A model generated the notes under the pieces. It did not search any database and was not told where the DNA came from. It saw only the letters and a list, made by a program, of their open reading frames with translations. The translations under genes and the position numbers were made by a program. Shown here one piece after another: positions 42,147 through 51,456 of a stretch of DNA of 64,000 nucleotides. Source of the DNA: Avipropionibacterium sp050157065 (GTDB taxonomy: Bacteria > Actinomycetota > Actinomycetes > Propionibacteriales > Propionibacteriaceae). Position 1 is the first letter of the stretch. Every line of letters starts with the position of its first letter. The stretch lies in NCBI GenBank assembly GCA_050157065.1, contig CP189573.1. One strand, given 5' to 3'.

Positions 42147-43598
42147 ATGGACGAATGCCCGAACTGCCAGAGCCCGGTGGAGCTGACCGCCACCCGCTGT
42201 CAGCGCTGTGGGCTGCCCCGGAACGTCCCGGTGTACGGCGAGGACGGCAGCCAGGTCGGCACCACCTTCGCCCAGCCGCCGGGCGTCGTGGGTTTCCCGG
42301 GCACGTCCGGTGGCGCCGGATCACCGGGGACGGGTCCGTCCGGGGCGGGGTTCGCGTTCTTCGACTCGCCGCGCACCGGTGACTTCACCGAGCCGCCGGC
42401 CCCGGGGCGCCGCCGCTCGACCGGCCGAACGGTGTTGATCACCGTGGTGGCACTGGCCGTCGCACTGGCCCTGGGCGTCGGCAGCGCGATCGTGATCAAC
42501 AACGTCCGCCAACGGCCCGACCCGCCACCGCCACCGCCACCGTCGAGCGGGTCGCCGAGCCCGACTGCCGCACCCCCGACCACCGAGCCGCCGGAGAAGC
42601 CGGAGAAGCCGGAGAAGCCGGCACCACCACCGATCGACAAGCCCGCGGTGCTGGCCAAGGTCGGCCCCGGCATCGTCACCGTCGTCGCGACCGGCTGTGA
42701 CGGCAGCGAGGCGAACGGGGCGGCGACGGGTTTCCTGGTCGGCGCCGACCGGGTCGTCACCTCGTGGTCCGGGGTAGGTACCCCGGCCGCCGCGGCGGTG
42801 CTCACCGCCGACGGCACCCCCTACGCCGCCACGGTCGAGCAGGCCTACCCCGAGCACGGGCTGGTGGTGCTGCGGACGGCCCGCCCGGTCAGCGGCGGCA
42901 CCCCGCTCACCGTCGACGCCACCACGCCTGCGGCCGGACTCACCTCGTACGGCATCACCGCCGACGCCCGAAGCCGTACCGCCGCGGCGTTCGTCGACCT
43001 GCCGATCACCGACCTGACCGGACGGGGCACGGTCGACGGGCGGGAGGTGACCGGGGTCGGGACGTCATCCACAGCGGCCGGCGCAACCCTCGGTGGGGGA
43101 CCGGTGGTCGACCACGAGGGCCGGGTGGCCGGGGTGGTGCTGCGGTACGGCGACGCGCTGCTGGTGGTCGGTGGTGACCGGCTGCAGCAGGTGCTCGACG
43201 CCGCTCCGCAGACCACCGACACCGACTGTGACCGGATGCTCGGCCCGCAGGGGGAACTGCCGCTGGTGCAGGGGTCACAGCCGGTGCTGGAGGCCTACTT
43301 CGCCAGCATCAACCGGGGTGACTACGCCGCCACCTGGGGGCTGCTGTCGCCCAACGCCCGCGGCGGCTCGCAGGCCGAGGCGGCCGCCGGCTGGGCCACC
43401 TCGTACGACTTCAACATCGTGATCGACAACCGGAGCGACGGCACGTACGACGTCAGGTTCGACTCGATCTTCGCGCGCGGGAAGGGGCCCGAGCCGGGCC
43501 TCACCTGCGCACGCTGGCACCTCGTCTACACGATCATCGACGGCAGGATCGACCGGGCGCGGGCCCCCGAGGGTGGCCAGGTGTTCACCGGCTGCTGA
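42147..43598 (+). CDS. Membrane-anchored zinc-ribbon protein with HtrA-like pseudoprotease and NTF2-like domains
   Basis: A 483-residue protein. A zinc ribbon (CPNC at residues 4-7, CQRC at 18-21) is followed by a disordered stretch, one membrane span near residues 93-116, a Pro-rich linker with three EKP repeats, a trypsin/HtrA-like domain and a C-terminal NTF2-like domain (YFASINRGDYAATWGLLSP). In the protease domain all catalytic positions are changed: VTSWSGVG stands where VTNxHVV is expected, EHGLVVLR where the Asp motif is expected, and TLGGGPV in place of GNSGGPV. It is therefore probably a binding protein at the outer face of the membrane. Confidence 0.72.
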   Translation: MDECPNCQSPVELTATRCQRCGLPRNVPVYGEDGSQVGTTFAQPPGVVGFPGTSGGAGSPGTGPSGAGFAFFDSPRTGDFTEPPAPGRRRSTGRTVLITVVALAVALALGVGSAIVINNVRQRPDPPPPPPPSSGSPSPTAAPPTTEPPEKPEKPEKPAPPPIDKPAVLAKVGPGIVTVVATGCDGSEANGAATGFLVGADRVVTSWSGVGTPAAAAVLTADGTPYAATVEQAYPEHGLVVLRTARPVSGGTPLTVDATTPAAGLTSYGITADARSRTAAAFVDLPITDLTGRGTVDGREVTGVGTSSTAAGATLGGGPVVDHEGRVAGVVLRYGDALLVVGGDRLQQVLDAAPQTTDTDCDRMLGPQGELPLVQGSQPVLEAYFASINRGDYAATWGLLSPNARGGSQAEAAAGWATSYDFNIVIDNRSDGTYDVRFDSIFARGKGPEPGLTCARWHLVYTIIDGRIDRARAPEGGQVFTGC

Positions 43599-43601
43599 GG
43601 T

Positions 43602-45125
43602 TCACTGACCGGCGCCGAGCTTCCCGCTCAGTCGGTGCCAGCGCGAGCTCGCCTCGGTCACGCCGACGATCTCGACCTGCTTGCCCTTCTGTTCGTACTT
43701 CAGCTGGATCGCGTCCAGGGTGGCGACACTGGAGGAGTCGAAGATCTGCGCCTGCGACAGGTCGATCACGATGTGCTGCGGGTCGCCGACGTAGTCGAAC
43801 TGGTAGACAAGATCGTTGCTGGAGGCGAAGAACAGCGCCCCGCGGACGGCGTACACCCGGGTGTCCTCGTCGGGGTGGGCGACGTCGACGACCTCGGTGA
43901 AGTGGGCCACCCGGCGGACGAAGAACAGCACCGCGACGATCACCCCGAGGATGACCCCGATCGCGAGGTTGGAGGTGGCGACGGTGGCCACCACGGTCAC
44001 CAGCATGATCACCGTGGCGCTCACCGGCAGTTGCCGCAGGGTGCTCGGCCTGACGCTGTGCCAGTCGAAGGTGCCGACCGACACCATGATCATCACCGCG
44101 ACCAGTGCCGCCATCGGGATCATCGCCACGATGTCGCCCAACGCCACCACCAGTACCAGCAGGAAGGTGCCGGCGAGGAAGGTGGAGATCCGGGTCCGCG
44201 CCCCCGACACCTTGACGTTGATCATGGTCTGACCGATCATCGCGCAACCGCCCATCCCGCCGGTCAGCCCGGTGACGAGGTTGGCCACGCCCTGGCCCCA
44301 GGCCTCCCGGGTCTTGTTGGAGTGCGAGTCGGTGACGTCGTCGACCAGCTTGGCGGTCATCAGCGACTCCAGCAGCCCGACCAGCGCCATCGCGAAGGCG
44401 TACGGGGCGATGATCCGGAGGGTCTCCAGGGTGAGCGGCACCTGCGGGATGAACAGGGTCGGCAGGCTGTCGGGCAGTTCACCCTCGTCGCCGACGGTCG
44501 GTACCTCCCAGCCGGTCGCGACGATGAGCACCGTGATCACCAGGATCGCGACCAGCGGAGCCGGCACCACCTTGGTGAGCCGCGGGAAGAAGATCATGAT
44601 CAACAGGCCCCCGGCGACCAGTGGGTACACCAGCCACGGCACCCCGAACAGGTGCGGCAACTGGGCCATGAAGATCAGGATCGCCAGCGCGTTGACGAAC
44701 CCGATCATCACGCTGCGGGGGATGAACCGCATCAGCTTCGCCACGCCGAGCACGCCCATCAGGACCTGGAACAACCCGGCCAGCAGCACGGTCGCGACGA
44801 GGTGGTCCATCCCGTACTCGCGGGCGATCGGGGCGACCACCAGGGCGATCGCGCCGGTGGCGGCCGAGATCATCGCCGGCCGGCCGCCGACGATCGCGAT
44901 CGTCACCGCCATCGTGACCGAGGCGAACAGTCCGACCCGGGGATCGACCCCGGCGATGATCGAGAACGAGATCGCCTCCGGGATCAAGGCCAGGGCCACG
45001 ACCAGACCGCCCAGCACCTCGGTCCGCAGGACCCGCGGCGAGCGGAACGCATCCCACACGGTGGTGAGGCGATCGGGGGTGCGGCGATCGGGGTTGGACA
45101 GGCTCGTGGTGCCGGGCGCACGCAT
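43602..45125 (-). CDS. SulP family inorganic anion transporter
   Basis: A 507-residue membrane protein with 10-12 spans and a cytoplasmic STAS domain. VALALIPEAISFSIIAGVDP near residue 45 is the SulP signature region; GGMGGCAMIGQTMINVKVSG carries the conserved substrate-site loop; the STAS domain ends the protein with HIVIDLSQAQIFDSSSVATL. Substrates of the family are sulfate, bicarbonate or similar anions. It converges with the pseudoprotease gene, leaving only a 3-bp gap between stops. No carbonic anhydrase or sulfur gene is adjacent. Confidence 0.93.
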   Translation of the reverse strand: MRAPGTTSLSNPDRRTPDRLTTVWDAFRSPRVLRTEVLGGLVVALALIPEAISFSIIAGVDPRVGLFASVTMAVTIAIVGGRPAMISAATGAIALVVAPIAREYGMDHLVATVLLAGLFQVLMGVLGVAKLMRFIPRSVMIGFVNALAILIFMAQLPHLFGVPWLVYPLVAGGLLIMIFFPRLTKVVPAPLVAILVITVLIVATGWEVPTVGDEGELPDSLPTLFIPQVPLTLETLRIIAPYAFAMALVGLLESLMTAKLVDDVTDSHSNKTREAWGQGVANLVTGLTGGMGGCAMIGQTMINVKVSGARTRISTFLAGTFLLVLVVALGDIVAMIPMAALVAVMIMVSVGTFDWHSVRPSTLRQLPVSATVIMLVTVVATVATSNLAIGVILGVIVAVLFFVRRVAHFTEVVDVAHPDEDTRVYAVRGALFFASSNDLVYQFDYVGDPQHIVIDLSQAQIFDSSSVATLDAIQLKYEQKGKQVEIVGVTEASSRWHRLSGKLGAGQ

Positions 45126-45170
45126 GGACGTATCCGTTCGGGTGTGGGCTTGGTGAGTGGTGGTGTCGGG

Positions 45171-46223
45171 CTATTCGCCGGCGTCGTCGGTGATGATCAA
45201 CTGGTCGACCTGGGCGGTGGTCAGCCGCACTTCGACCGGCAGCTGGTCACCGACCGCTGGCGGGGTGGCGCTGCCGGGCAGCAGCACCATCGACGACTGC
45301 ATGTGCGGCGGTTCGGCGAACCAGCGCTTCTTGCCGTCGATCGTGAACGGGCTCAAGGCACGACCCAGCGCGGCGAGCGAGCCGGTGGCGACCGAGATGA
45401 CCCGGGAGCGGGCACTGCGCGCGGAGGTCGGGGCCTCCATGCCGATCCCGTTGGCCGTACCGCCGGCGACGATCACCAGCCACCCGTCGGCCGGGACGCG
45501 GCGCCGCCAGTAGCCGACCCGCTCACCCCGCCGGACGGGGTGGACGTCGAGCACGGTGGTGGTGGCGCTTCGGGTCGCCGGGGCGCCCAGCCACAGGTTG
45601 GTGCCGATCCGCAGCCGGTGCGTGGTGCCGAGTCCGGTGGCGATCCGGGCGGCGTCGTCGCCGGCCAGGTGGGAGAACCACAACGGCGCCGATCGTACGG
45701 CGTTGCACGCGGCCGCGAGCTGCTCGGCCTCGGCGGTCCGGCCGTCGGCGACGTGCGGCAGGTGGATCACCCACCCCTCGAACGACACCGCGTCACCGAG
45801 CTCGTTGACCTTGGCCAGGTCGGTGGGGGCGAGACCGTGGCGGCGCATCGAGGTGAGCACCTCGACCAGCACCCGGGGTCGTCCCTCGGCCCCGGCCAGC
45901 CGGGCCAGGTCGTCGACCCGGGAGACCGTCGAGATGACGCGCGGGTCCGCGGCGACCTCGACCGCCACCGGATCGTCGGCGGACCACGGGTTGAGGATCA
46001 CGATGTCGCCGTCGAAGTGGTCCCGCACCAGGGCCACCTCGCCGGGGATGCCGACCGCGATGGTGTCGACGCCGAGCCGCTGCGCCTCCCGGGCCAACGT
46101 GTCGAGGCCGAAGCCGTACCCGTTGCCCTTCGCGACCGGCACCAGCCCCGGGGTGGTGTCGGCGAGGTGGCGCAGGTGCGTACGCCAAGCCGGTCCGTCA
46201 ACGGTCAGGGTCACTCCACTCAC
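45171..46223 (-). CDS. Alanine racemase-like PLP protein
   Basis: A 350-residue protein. The N-terminal TIM barrel has VPVAKGNGYGFGLDTLAREA, where the Lys would carry pyridoxal phosphate, as in alanine racemase (VVKADAYGHG). The C-terminal domain shows a poor match to the canonical racemase, and the usual catalytic Tyr segment is not obvious. It is followed upstream by a FemX-type gene on the same strand, an arrangement that suggests a cell-wall amino acid role. Activity as a racemase is uncertain. Confidence 0.7.
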   Translation of the reverse strand: MSGVTLTVDGPAWRTHLRHLADTTPGLVPVAKGNGYGFGLDTLAREAQRLGVDTIAVGIPGEVALVRDHFDGDIVILNPWSADDPVAVEVAADPRVISTVSRVDDLARLAGAEGRPRVLVEVLTSMRRHGLAPTDLAKVNELGDAVSFEGWVIHLPHVADGRTAEAEQLAAACNAVRSAPLWFSHLAGDDAARIATGLGTTHRLRIGTNLWLGAPATRSATTTVLDVHPVRRGERVGYWRRRVPADGWLVIVAGGTANGIGMEAPTSARSARSRVISVATGSLAALGRALSPFTIDGKKRWFAEPPHMQSSMVLLPGSATPPAVGDQLPVEVRLTTAQVDQLIITDDAGE

Positions 46224-46246
46224 GGGTCACACCCTAGGCGACACCG

Positions 46247-47383
46247 TCAGCGTCGCGACATGTACAGGTCGAACGCCTTGTACAGCACCTTGTTCAGCGG
46301 CAGGTCCCACTCACCGAGGTATTCCACGATCCCGCCGCCGGTGCCGACCTTGAACTGGATCAGCCCCAGCTCCGGGTCGTCGGCGCCGACGCCGGGGGTC
46401 ACCCCGCGCAGGTCGTAGACGGTCGCCCCGGCCTCGAGGGCGTCGGTCATCATCTGCCACTGGATCGCGTTCGAACCGCGGACGTCCCGATGCGCGGTCG
46501 AGCTCGCGCCGTACGCGTACCAGACGTGCGTGCCGACCCGGATCCACAGCGTTGCGGCGACCAGGTTGTCGTCGTGGTGGGCGAGGTAGACCCGGATCCG
46601 GTCGGGGTCCTCGGCGTTCATCTCGGCGTACATGGTCTGGAAGTACGGCAGCGGCCGCGGCTCGAAACCGTCGCGGCGAGCCGTCTCCACGTACAGCTCG
46701 TGGAAGGCGGCCAGGTCGTCGGGGCCGCCGACGGTGACCGCCACGCCGGCCTTGGTCGCCTTCTTGATGTTGCGGCGCCACTGCTGGTTCATCCCGGCCA
46801 ACAGGTCGTCGGGCGATTTGTCGGCCAACGGCAGCCAGAAGTTGTACGCAGGCTGCCCGGCCGCGAAGCCGTCGGTGTGCTTGGGCGGGATCCAGCCCAG
46901 GTCCAGCAGCCGGTCCCGCAGTCGGGGCGCCGCAGGGTCGGCCTCGGTGGGCTCGACCTCGAGCAGCGAACCGACCGCCTCGTCGGCGACCGCGGCCTTG
47001 ATGGTCGGGGCGTCCCAGCGGCGGTGCACCAGGGTGGGGCCGATCCGCACCCCGAAGGCCCCGGACCGCTTCAGGTGGGCGGCCAGCGGCACCAGGAAGT
47101 CGGCGGCGTCGACGTCGGCCCAGTCGAGCACGGGCCCCTCGGGCAGGTACGCCAGGTAGCGCTTCAGCTTCGGCAGCTGCCGGTAGAGCACCAGCCCCGC
47201 CCCGACCAACTCAGTACCGTCGAACCACCCCAACGACTCGCCACGCCATTCGGACTTCACGCCGGCCCACGCCGGGGTCTGCAGGAAGCTGGCACCGCGC
47301 GACTCCACGAAGTCGCGGTGCTCCTCCGCGGGGATGGTGCGCACGTCCAGCTGTCGTGCGCTGCCATGATCAGGGGTCGTCAC
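46247..47383 (-). CDS. FemX/FemAB-type peptidoglycan bridge aminoacyltransferase
   Basis: A 378-residue GNAT-fold protein. The N-terminal half has FLQTPAWAGVKSEWRGESLG and a LPEGPVLDW loop; the C-terminal half has GMNQQWRRNIKKATKAGVAV, HDDNLVAATLWIRVGTHVWY and GVGADDPELGLIQFKVGTGG, all hallmarks of Fem ligases. These use aminoacyl-tRNA to add the first residue of the interpeptide bridge to lipid II. The GTG at 47383 follows GGAGGAGA. Its neighbour is the alanine-racemase-like gene 23 bp downstream. Confidence 0.9.
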   Translation of the reverse strand: MTTPDHGSARQLDVRTIPAEEHRDFVESRGASFLQTPAWAGVKSEWRGESLGWFDGTELVGAGLVLYRQLPKLKRYLAYLPEGPVLDWADVDAADFLVPLAAHLKRSGAFGVRIGPTLVHRRWDAPTIKAAVADEAVGSLLEVEPTEADPAAPRLRDRLLDLGWIPPKHTDGFAAGQPAYNFWLPLADKSPDDLLAGMNQQWRRNIKKATKAGVAVTVGGPDDLAAFHELYVETARRDGFEPRPLPYFQTMYAEMNAEDPDRIRVYLAHHDDNLVAATLWIRVGTHVWYAYGASSTAHRDVRGSNAIQWQMMTDALEAGATVYDLRGVTPGVGADDPELGLIQFKVGTGGGIVEYLGEWDLPLNKVLYKAFDLYMSRR

Positions 47384-47477
47384 GCCTTCTCCTCCGTCGA
47401 GCGCCACTCGTCGGCGCCACTGTCGTGTCGGGTGCCACGGTCGCTGCAGTCGCGACCCTACCTGCTCCGGGAACGAC

Positions 47478-47506
47478 GATGGGGCCCCCACGTCGGGGGC
47501 CCCATC
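47478..47506 (-). terminator. Terminator of the peptide ABC operon
   Basis: GATGGGGCCCCC and GGGGGCCCCATC form a perfect 12-bp stem around ACGTC. It lies 69 bp after the stop of the binding-protein gene and before the FemX gene. Confidence 0.75.
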
Positions 47507-47574
47507 GGTCGTACTCAGGTCGTGCTCAGGTGTTGCTCATGCCGGACTCGGCGGAGCGGAGGTGAGCCGCGGGC

Positions 47575-49278
47575 TCACTTCTGCCAACCGATGTCCTGCG
47601 GCTTGCCGATGTGGAACAGCTCCGCACCGTAGTTGGCCAGACCGGCCTTCACCGCGATCATGGTCGGGCCGTTGAAGATCGGCAGGATGCCGTACGTGGC
47701 GAGCGCCTCGACCTCGAGCTTGTTGAGCTCGGCGGTCTGCTCGTCGGGATCGGGGATGCCGGCGGCCTCCTCGATCTTGGCGTCCAGCTCAGCAGTGCCG
47801 GTGCCCGACACGTTCAGCGACGAGTTGCTGCAGTAGAGCTGGCAGAAGTACGCCTGACCGAACGGGTCGGACGAGGCGAAGCCCATCAGGAAGATGTCGA
47901 ACAGCTTCCCGTTGAACACGGTCGAGAAGTCGCTCGACGGCCGGCTCTCGTTGTTGAGCTTGACGCCGATCTCCTTCATCATCGCCTGCAGTGCGGTGGC
48001 CCGGGCCTTGGTGGTCGGCGAGTCGCCCAGCACCGGCAGCGTGATCTCGAGCACCTTGCCGTCCTTGGCGCGGAAGCCGTCGTCGCCGACGGTCCAGCCG
48101 GCCTCCTCGAGCAGCGCCTTGGCAGCCTCGGCGTCGTAGGTGACGCCCGCCTCGGCCAGGTTGTCCTTGTAGCCCTCCTGCCACGGGAACAGGGTGAACG
48201 AGCCGGGGAGTTCCTCGGTGTAGTTCAGGCCGTCGTACTGCACCTTCAGGATGGTCTCGCGATCGACGCCCTGCATGATCGCCTGACGAACCTTCGGGTC
48301 GGCCAGGATCTCGGACTCGGAGTTGATCACCATCAGCGAGTTGGACGGGGTCGCCGACTGGCGGACCTCGACGTCGGCCATGCCCTGGACCTGCGAGAGC
48401 CGGTCCTTGGTGGCGACCGAGGTCGCGTCGATCTCACCGTTCTTGAAGGCGTTCAGCGAGGCCTGCGACTCCATCACGCGGAAGGTGCGCTCGTCCAGCT
48501 TGCCCGGGTCGCCCCACCACTTCGGGTTGCGCTCGAAGGTGATGGTGCCGCCCTGCTGGTCGTAGTTCTTGACCGTGTACGGCCCGGCGCCCCACTCCGG
48601 GTGCGGGTTGTTCAGGTAGGCCTCGTTGAAGGTCTTGGCGTCCACGCCGGCCTTCGGGTGCAGGACGTAGTTGAACTGCCCCTGCCACCAGGCCCAGCCG
48701 CCGCCCCAGGTCACGACGGCCTGCTTGTCGTTCTCACCGGCGACGACGGAGGTGATCCGGTCGTAGCCGTCGGTCGAGCTGACGAGGAACTCCTCGTCCT
48801 TGCCGCTGCTGACCTTCCAGGTGGTCTCGAAGGCCTTCCAGTCGATGGGGGTGCCGTCGTTGAAGGTGGCGTCCTCACGGATGGTGTAGGTGACGACGGT
48901 GTCGCCGTCCTTCTGCTCGACCGAGACGTCGGTCAGGTAGTCGTCGTTGAACGACCACTCACCACTGGCGGTGTACAGGGCCATGATCGGGTTGTTCCAC
49001 TTCCACACGTCGAGGGTGTAGCGGGTCCCGTCGGCCTGGAAGGTGTTGAACTGCGGGGTGATCTCGGTGATGGCCGTGGTCAACGTGCCACCATCCTTGA
49101 TGTTCTCGCGCGGCTGCTCGTTGAACTGGGCGTCCGACTGCGCCAGCTCGGTGTTGGAGATCGACGGGGGCGGTGTTTCGCCGCTCCCACCGGTCCCACC
49201 GCCGGGCTGGCAGGCGGCGGTCAGCCCCAGTGCCAACGCCGCCGCGAGGGCGACGACGCCCTTTGTGGTGAACTTCAT
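47575..49278 (-). CDS. ABC transporter substrate-binding lipoprotein (family 5, peptide type)
   Basis: A 567-residue lipoprotein with signal KGVVALAAALALGLTAAC, the Cys being the lipidation site near residue 23. The mature protein is a cluster-C binding protein: GTLTTAITEITPQFNTFQAD, DDYLTDVSVEQKDGDTVVTY, then PTTKARATALQAMMKEIGVK. The family takes up oligopeptides, nickel or oligosaccharides. It is the last gene of a four-gene importer operon (two permeases, fused ATPase, binding protein) and is followed by a strong hairpin. Confidence 0.92.
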   Translation of the reverse strand: MKFTTKGVVALAAALALGLTAACQPGGGTGGSGETPPPSISNTELAQSDAQFNEQPRENIKDGGTLTTAITEITPQFNTFQADGTRYTLDVWKWNNPIMALYTASGEWSFNDDYLTDVSVEQKDGDTVVTYTIREDATFNDGTPIDWKAFETTWKVSSGKDEEFLVSSTDGYDRITSVVAGENDKQAVVTWGGGWAWWQGQFNYVLHPKAGVDAKTFNEAYLNNPHPEWGAGPYTVKNYDQQGGTITFERNPKWWGDPGKLDERTFRVMESQASLNAFKNGEIDATSVATKDRLSQVQGMADVEVRQSATPSNSLMVINSESEILADPKVRQAIMQGVDRETILKVQYDGLNYTEELPGSFTLFPWQEGYKDNLAEAGVTYDAEAAKALLEEAGWTVGDDGFRAKDGKVLEITLPVLGDSPTTKARATALQAMMKEIGVKLNNESRPSSDFSTVFNGKLFDIFLMGFASSDPFGQAYFCQLYCSNSSLNVSGTGTAELDAKIEEAAGIPDPDEQTAELNKLEVEALATYGILPIFNGPTMIAVKAGLANYGAELFHIGKPQDIGWQK

Positions 49279-49368
49279 CTTGTTGTTTCCCTTTCTCAGG
49301 CGACCGTTGTGGTCGTGTCGTGCTGGGTTTCGTGGTGCAGGTCGAGGTCGTCGACGAACTCCACAGGG

Positions 49369-51456
49369 TCAGCGATGGTGGCAGGCATGCCGGTGATCCA
49401 CACCCTCCTTCCCCACCAGGTCCGGAGTGGTGTTGTGACACAACTCCTGCTTGTCCGGTGACAACGTGAGGAACAGTGGGCAGCGACTGACGAAGCGGCA
49501 TCCGGGCCGGTCGTCGGTGGGGCTGGGGAGGTCGCCGGAGAGCAGGATCCGCTCGCGCGTCCGCTCCTGCTCGGGGTCGGGGACCGGGATGGCCGAGATC
49601 AGGGCCTCGGTGTAGGGGTGGATCGGGGTGTCGAACACCTTGTCGACCTCGCCGACCTCGACGAACTTGCCGAGGTACATCACCGCGACCCGGTCGGCCA
49701 GGTGGCGCACCACCGACAGGTCGTGGGCGACGAACAGGTACGACAACCCCAGCTCGTGCTTGAGGCGGTCCAGCAGGTTGATCACGCCGGCCTGGATCGA
49801 CACGTCGAGCGCCGACACCGGTTCGTCGAGCACCAGCAGCTTCGGCTCCGAGGCGAGCGCACGGGCGATGCCGATGCGCTGCCGCTGGCCGCCGGAGAAC
49901 GCGCCGGGGAACCGTTCGGCATGCGCCGGGTCGAGCCCGACGGTCGCCATCAGTTCCTTGACCCGGGCGTTGATCCTGGGCTTCGGGATGCCGAACGCAC
50001 GCATCGGTTCGGCGATGATCTCGTGCACGGTGAATCGCGGGTCCAGGGCGCCCATCGGGTCCTGGAACACGATCTGCAGGTTGCGCCGCGTCTTGCGGAC
50101 GGCGGCGGCGCCGCGCAGCGTCGCCAGGTCGACACCGGCGATCTCGACCCGGCCGGTGGCCTCCTTGGCCAGGTCCATGATCGCCAACAGGGTCGTCGTC
50201 TTGCCCGAGCCGGACTCGCCGACGATCGCGAAGGTCTCACCCTCGCGGATGTCGAAGCTCAGCCCGTTCACCGCGTGCACGGTGCCGACCCGCCGCTTCA
50301 GCACCGCACCCTTCATCAGCGGGAACTCGCGGACCAGGTCCTCGACCACCAGCATCGCCGGTCGCTCCTCGCGGGGCAGCCGGTCGATCGCGGACTCGGG
50401 GACCACCGGCACCGGGTAGATCGGCTCGCCGTTGATCGCACCGTCGGCCAGTTCGGTGGCCCTGATGCACGCGGCGTCGTGCGCGGTGCCGACCGGGGTC
50501 AGCGGCGGTTCGGTGGTCAGGCAGTCATCGACCGCGATCGGGCAGCGAGCCACGAACGGGCACCGGTCCGGCAGGTTGATCAGGATGGGCGGGTTGCCCT
50601 CGATCGGTACGAGGGGTTCCTTCGACGACGCGTCGGGCCGCGGGATCGCGCCGAGCAGGCCGACCGTGTAGGGCATCTTCGGGTTGAAGAAGAGCTCGTT
50701 GACCTCGGCGCGCTCGACCGGCTTGCCGGCGTACATCACCACGACGTCGTCGGCGGTCCCGGCGACCACCCCCATGTCATGGGTGATCAGGATGACCGCG
50801 GCACCCGTCTCGGCCTGGGCGGTCTTCAGCAGCTCCAGCACCTGTGCCTGGATGGTGACGTCGAGCGCGGTGGTCGGTTCGTCGGCGATGATCACCTTCG
50901 GGTCGTTGGCGATCGCGATCGCGATCATCACCCGCTGCCGCATGCCACCGGAGAACTCGTGCGGGAACGACTTCATCCGGACCGCCGGGTTGGGGATGCC
51001 GACCAGCTCCAGCAGCTCGACGCCGCGCTCCCAGGCGGCCGCCTTCGACACGTCGCGGTGGATCTGGATCGCCTCGACCAGCTGGTCGCCCACGGTGAAC
51101 ACGGGCGTCAGGCTGGACAGCGGGTCCTGGAAGATCATCGAGATGTCGCGACCGCGGATCTCGGTCATCGCCCGCTCGTTGAGGTCGAGCAACTCACGAC
51201 CGTCGAGCACGATCGAGCCACCGACCCTGGCGTTCTTGGCCAACAGCCCCATGATCGCCAGCGAGGTCACCGACTTGCCCGACCCGGACTCGCCGACGAT
51301 GCCGAGGGTACGACCGGGGCGCAGGTCGAACGACACGCCACGTACGGCATCGACCCGGCCCGCCTCGGACGGGAACGACACCGTCAGGTCCTTCACCGAC
51401 AGGATGGGGCCGCCACCGGCGGCATCGGGGGTACGGTCCTGCAGCAGCTCGGTCAT
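49369..51456 (-). CDS. Fused dual-ATPase of the peptide ABC importer (DppD-DppF type)
   Basis: A 695-residue protein with two complete ABC ATPase modules in one chain. Module 1 has Walker A GESGSGKS and signature SGGMRQR; module 2 has GESGSGKT and SGGQRQR. Each ends with the oligopeptide-type C-terminal Cys motif (CPFVARCPIAVDDC; CRFVSRCPLFL), which in related proteins binds an iron-sulfur cluster. It energises import through the two permeases. The ATG at 51456 overlaps the permease stop. Fusion of the D and F subunits is common in actinobacteria. Confidence 0.94.
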   Translation of the reverse strand: MTELLQDRTPDAAGGGPILSVKDLTVSFPSEAGRVDAVRGVSFDLRPGRTLGIVGESGSGKSVTSLAIMGLLAKNARVGGSIVLDGRELLDLNERAMTEIRGRDISMIFQDPLSSLTPVFTVGDQLVEAIQIHRDVSKAAAWERGVELLELVGIPNPAVRMKSFPHEFSGGMRQRVMIAIAIANDPKVIIADEPTTALDVTIQAQVLELLKTAQAETGAAVILITHDMGVVAGTADDVVVMYAGKPVERAEVNELFFNPKMPYTVGLLGAIPRPDASSKEPLVPIEGNPPILINLPDRCPFVARCPIAVDDCLTTEPPLTPVGTAHDAACIRATELADGAINGEPIYPVPVVPESAIDRLPREERPAMLVVEDLVREFPLMKGAVLKRRVGTVHAVNGLSFDIREGETFAIVGESGSGKTTTLLAIMDLAKEATGRVEIAGVDLATLRGAAAVRKTRRNLQIVFQDPMGALDPRFTVHEIIAEPMRAFGIPKPRINARVKELMATVGLDPAHAERFPGAFSGGQRQRIGIARALASEPKLLVLDEPVSALDVSIQAGVINLLDRLKHELGLSYLFVAHDLSVVRHLADRVAVMYLGKFVEVGEVDKVFDTPIHPYTEALISAIPVPDPEQERTRERILLSGDLPSPTDDRPGCRFVSRCPLFLTLSPDKQELCHNTTPDLVGKEGVDHRHACHHR

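Noticed and set aside
42147..43598. Active HtrA-type serine protease
   Set aside because: None of the three catalytic positions carries the expected residue.
43635..46418. A 927-codon open frame antisense to the SulP and alanine-racemase-like genes
   Set aside because: Its sequence is His/Arg/Asp-rich low-complexity, typical of antisense frames in GC-rich coding DNA, and the minus-strand genes are clear family members.
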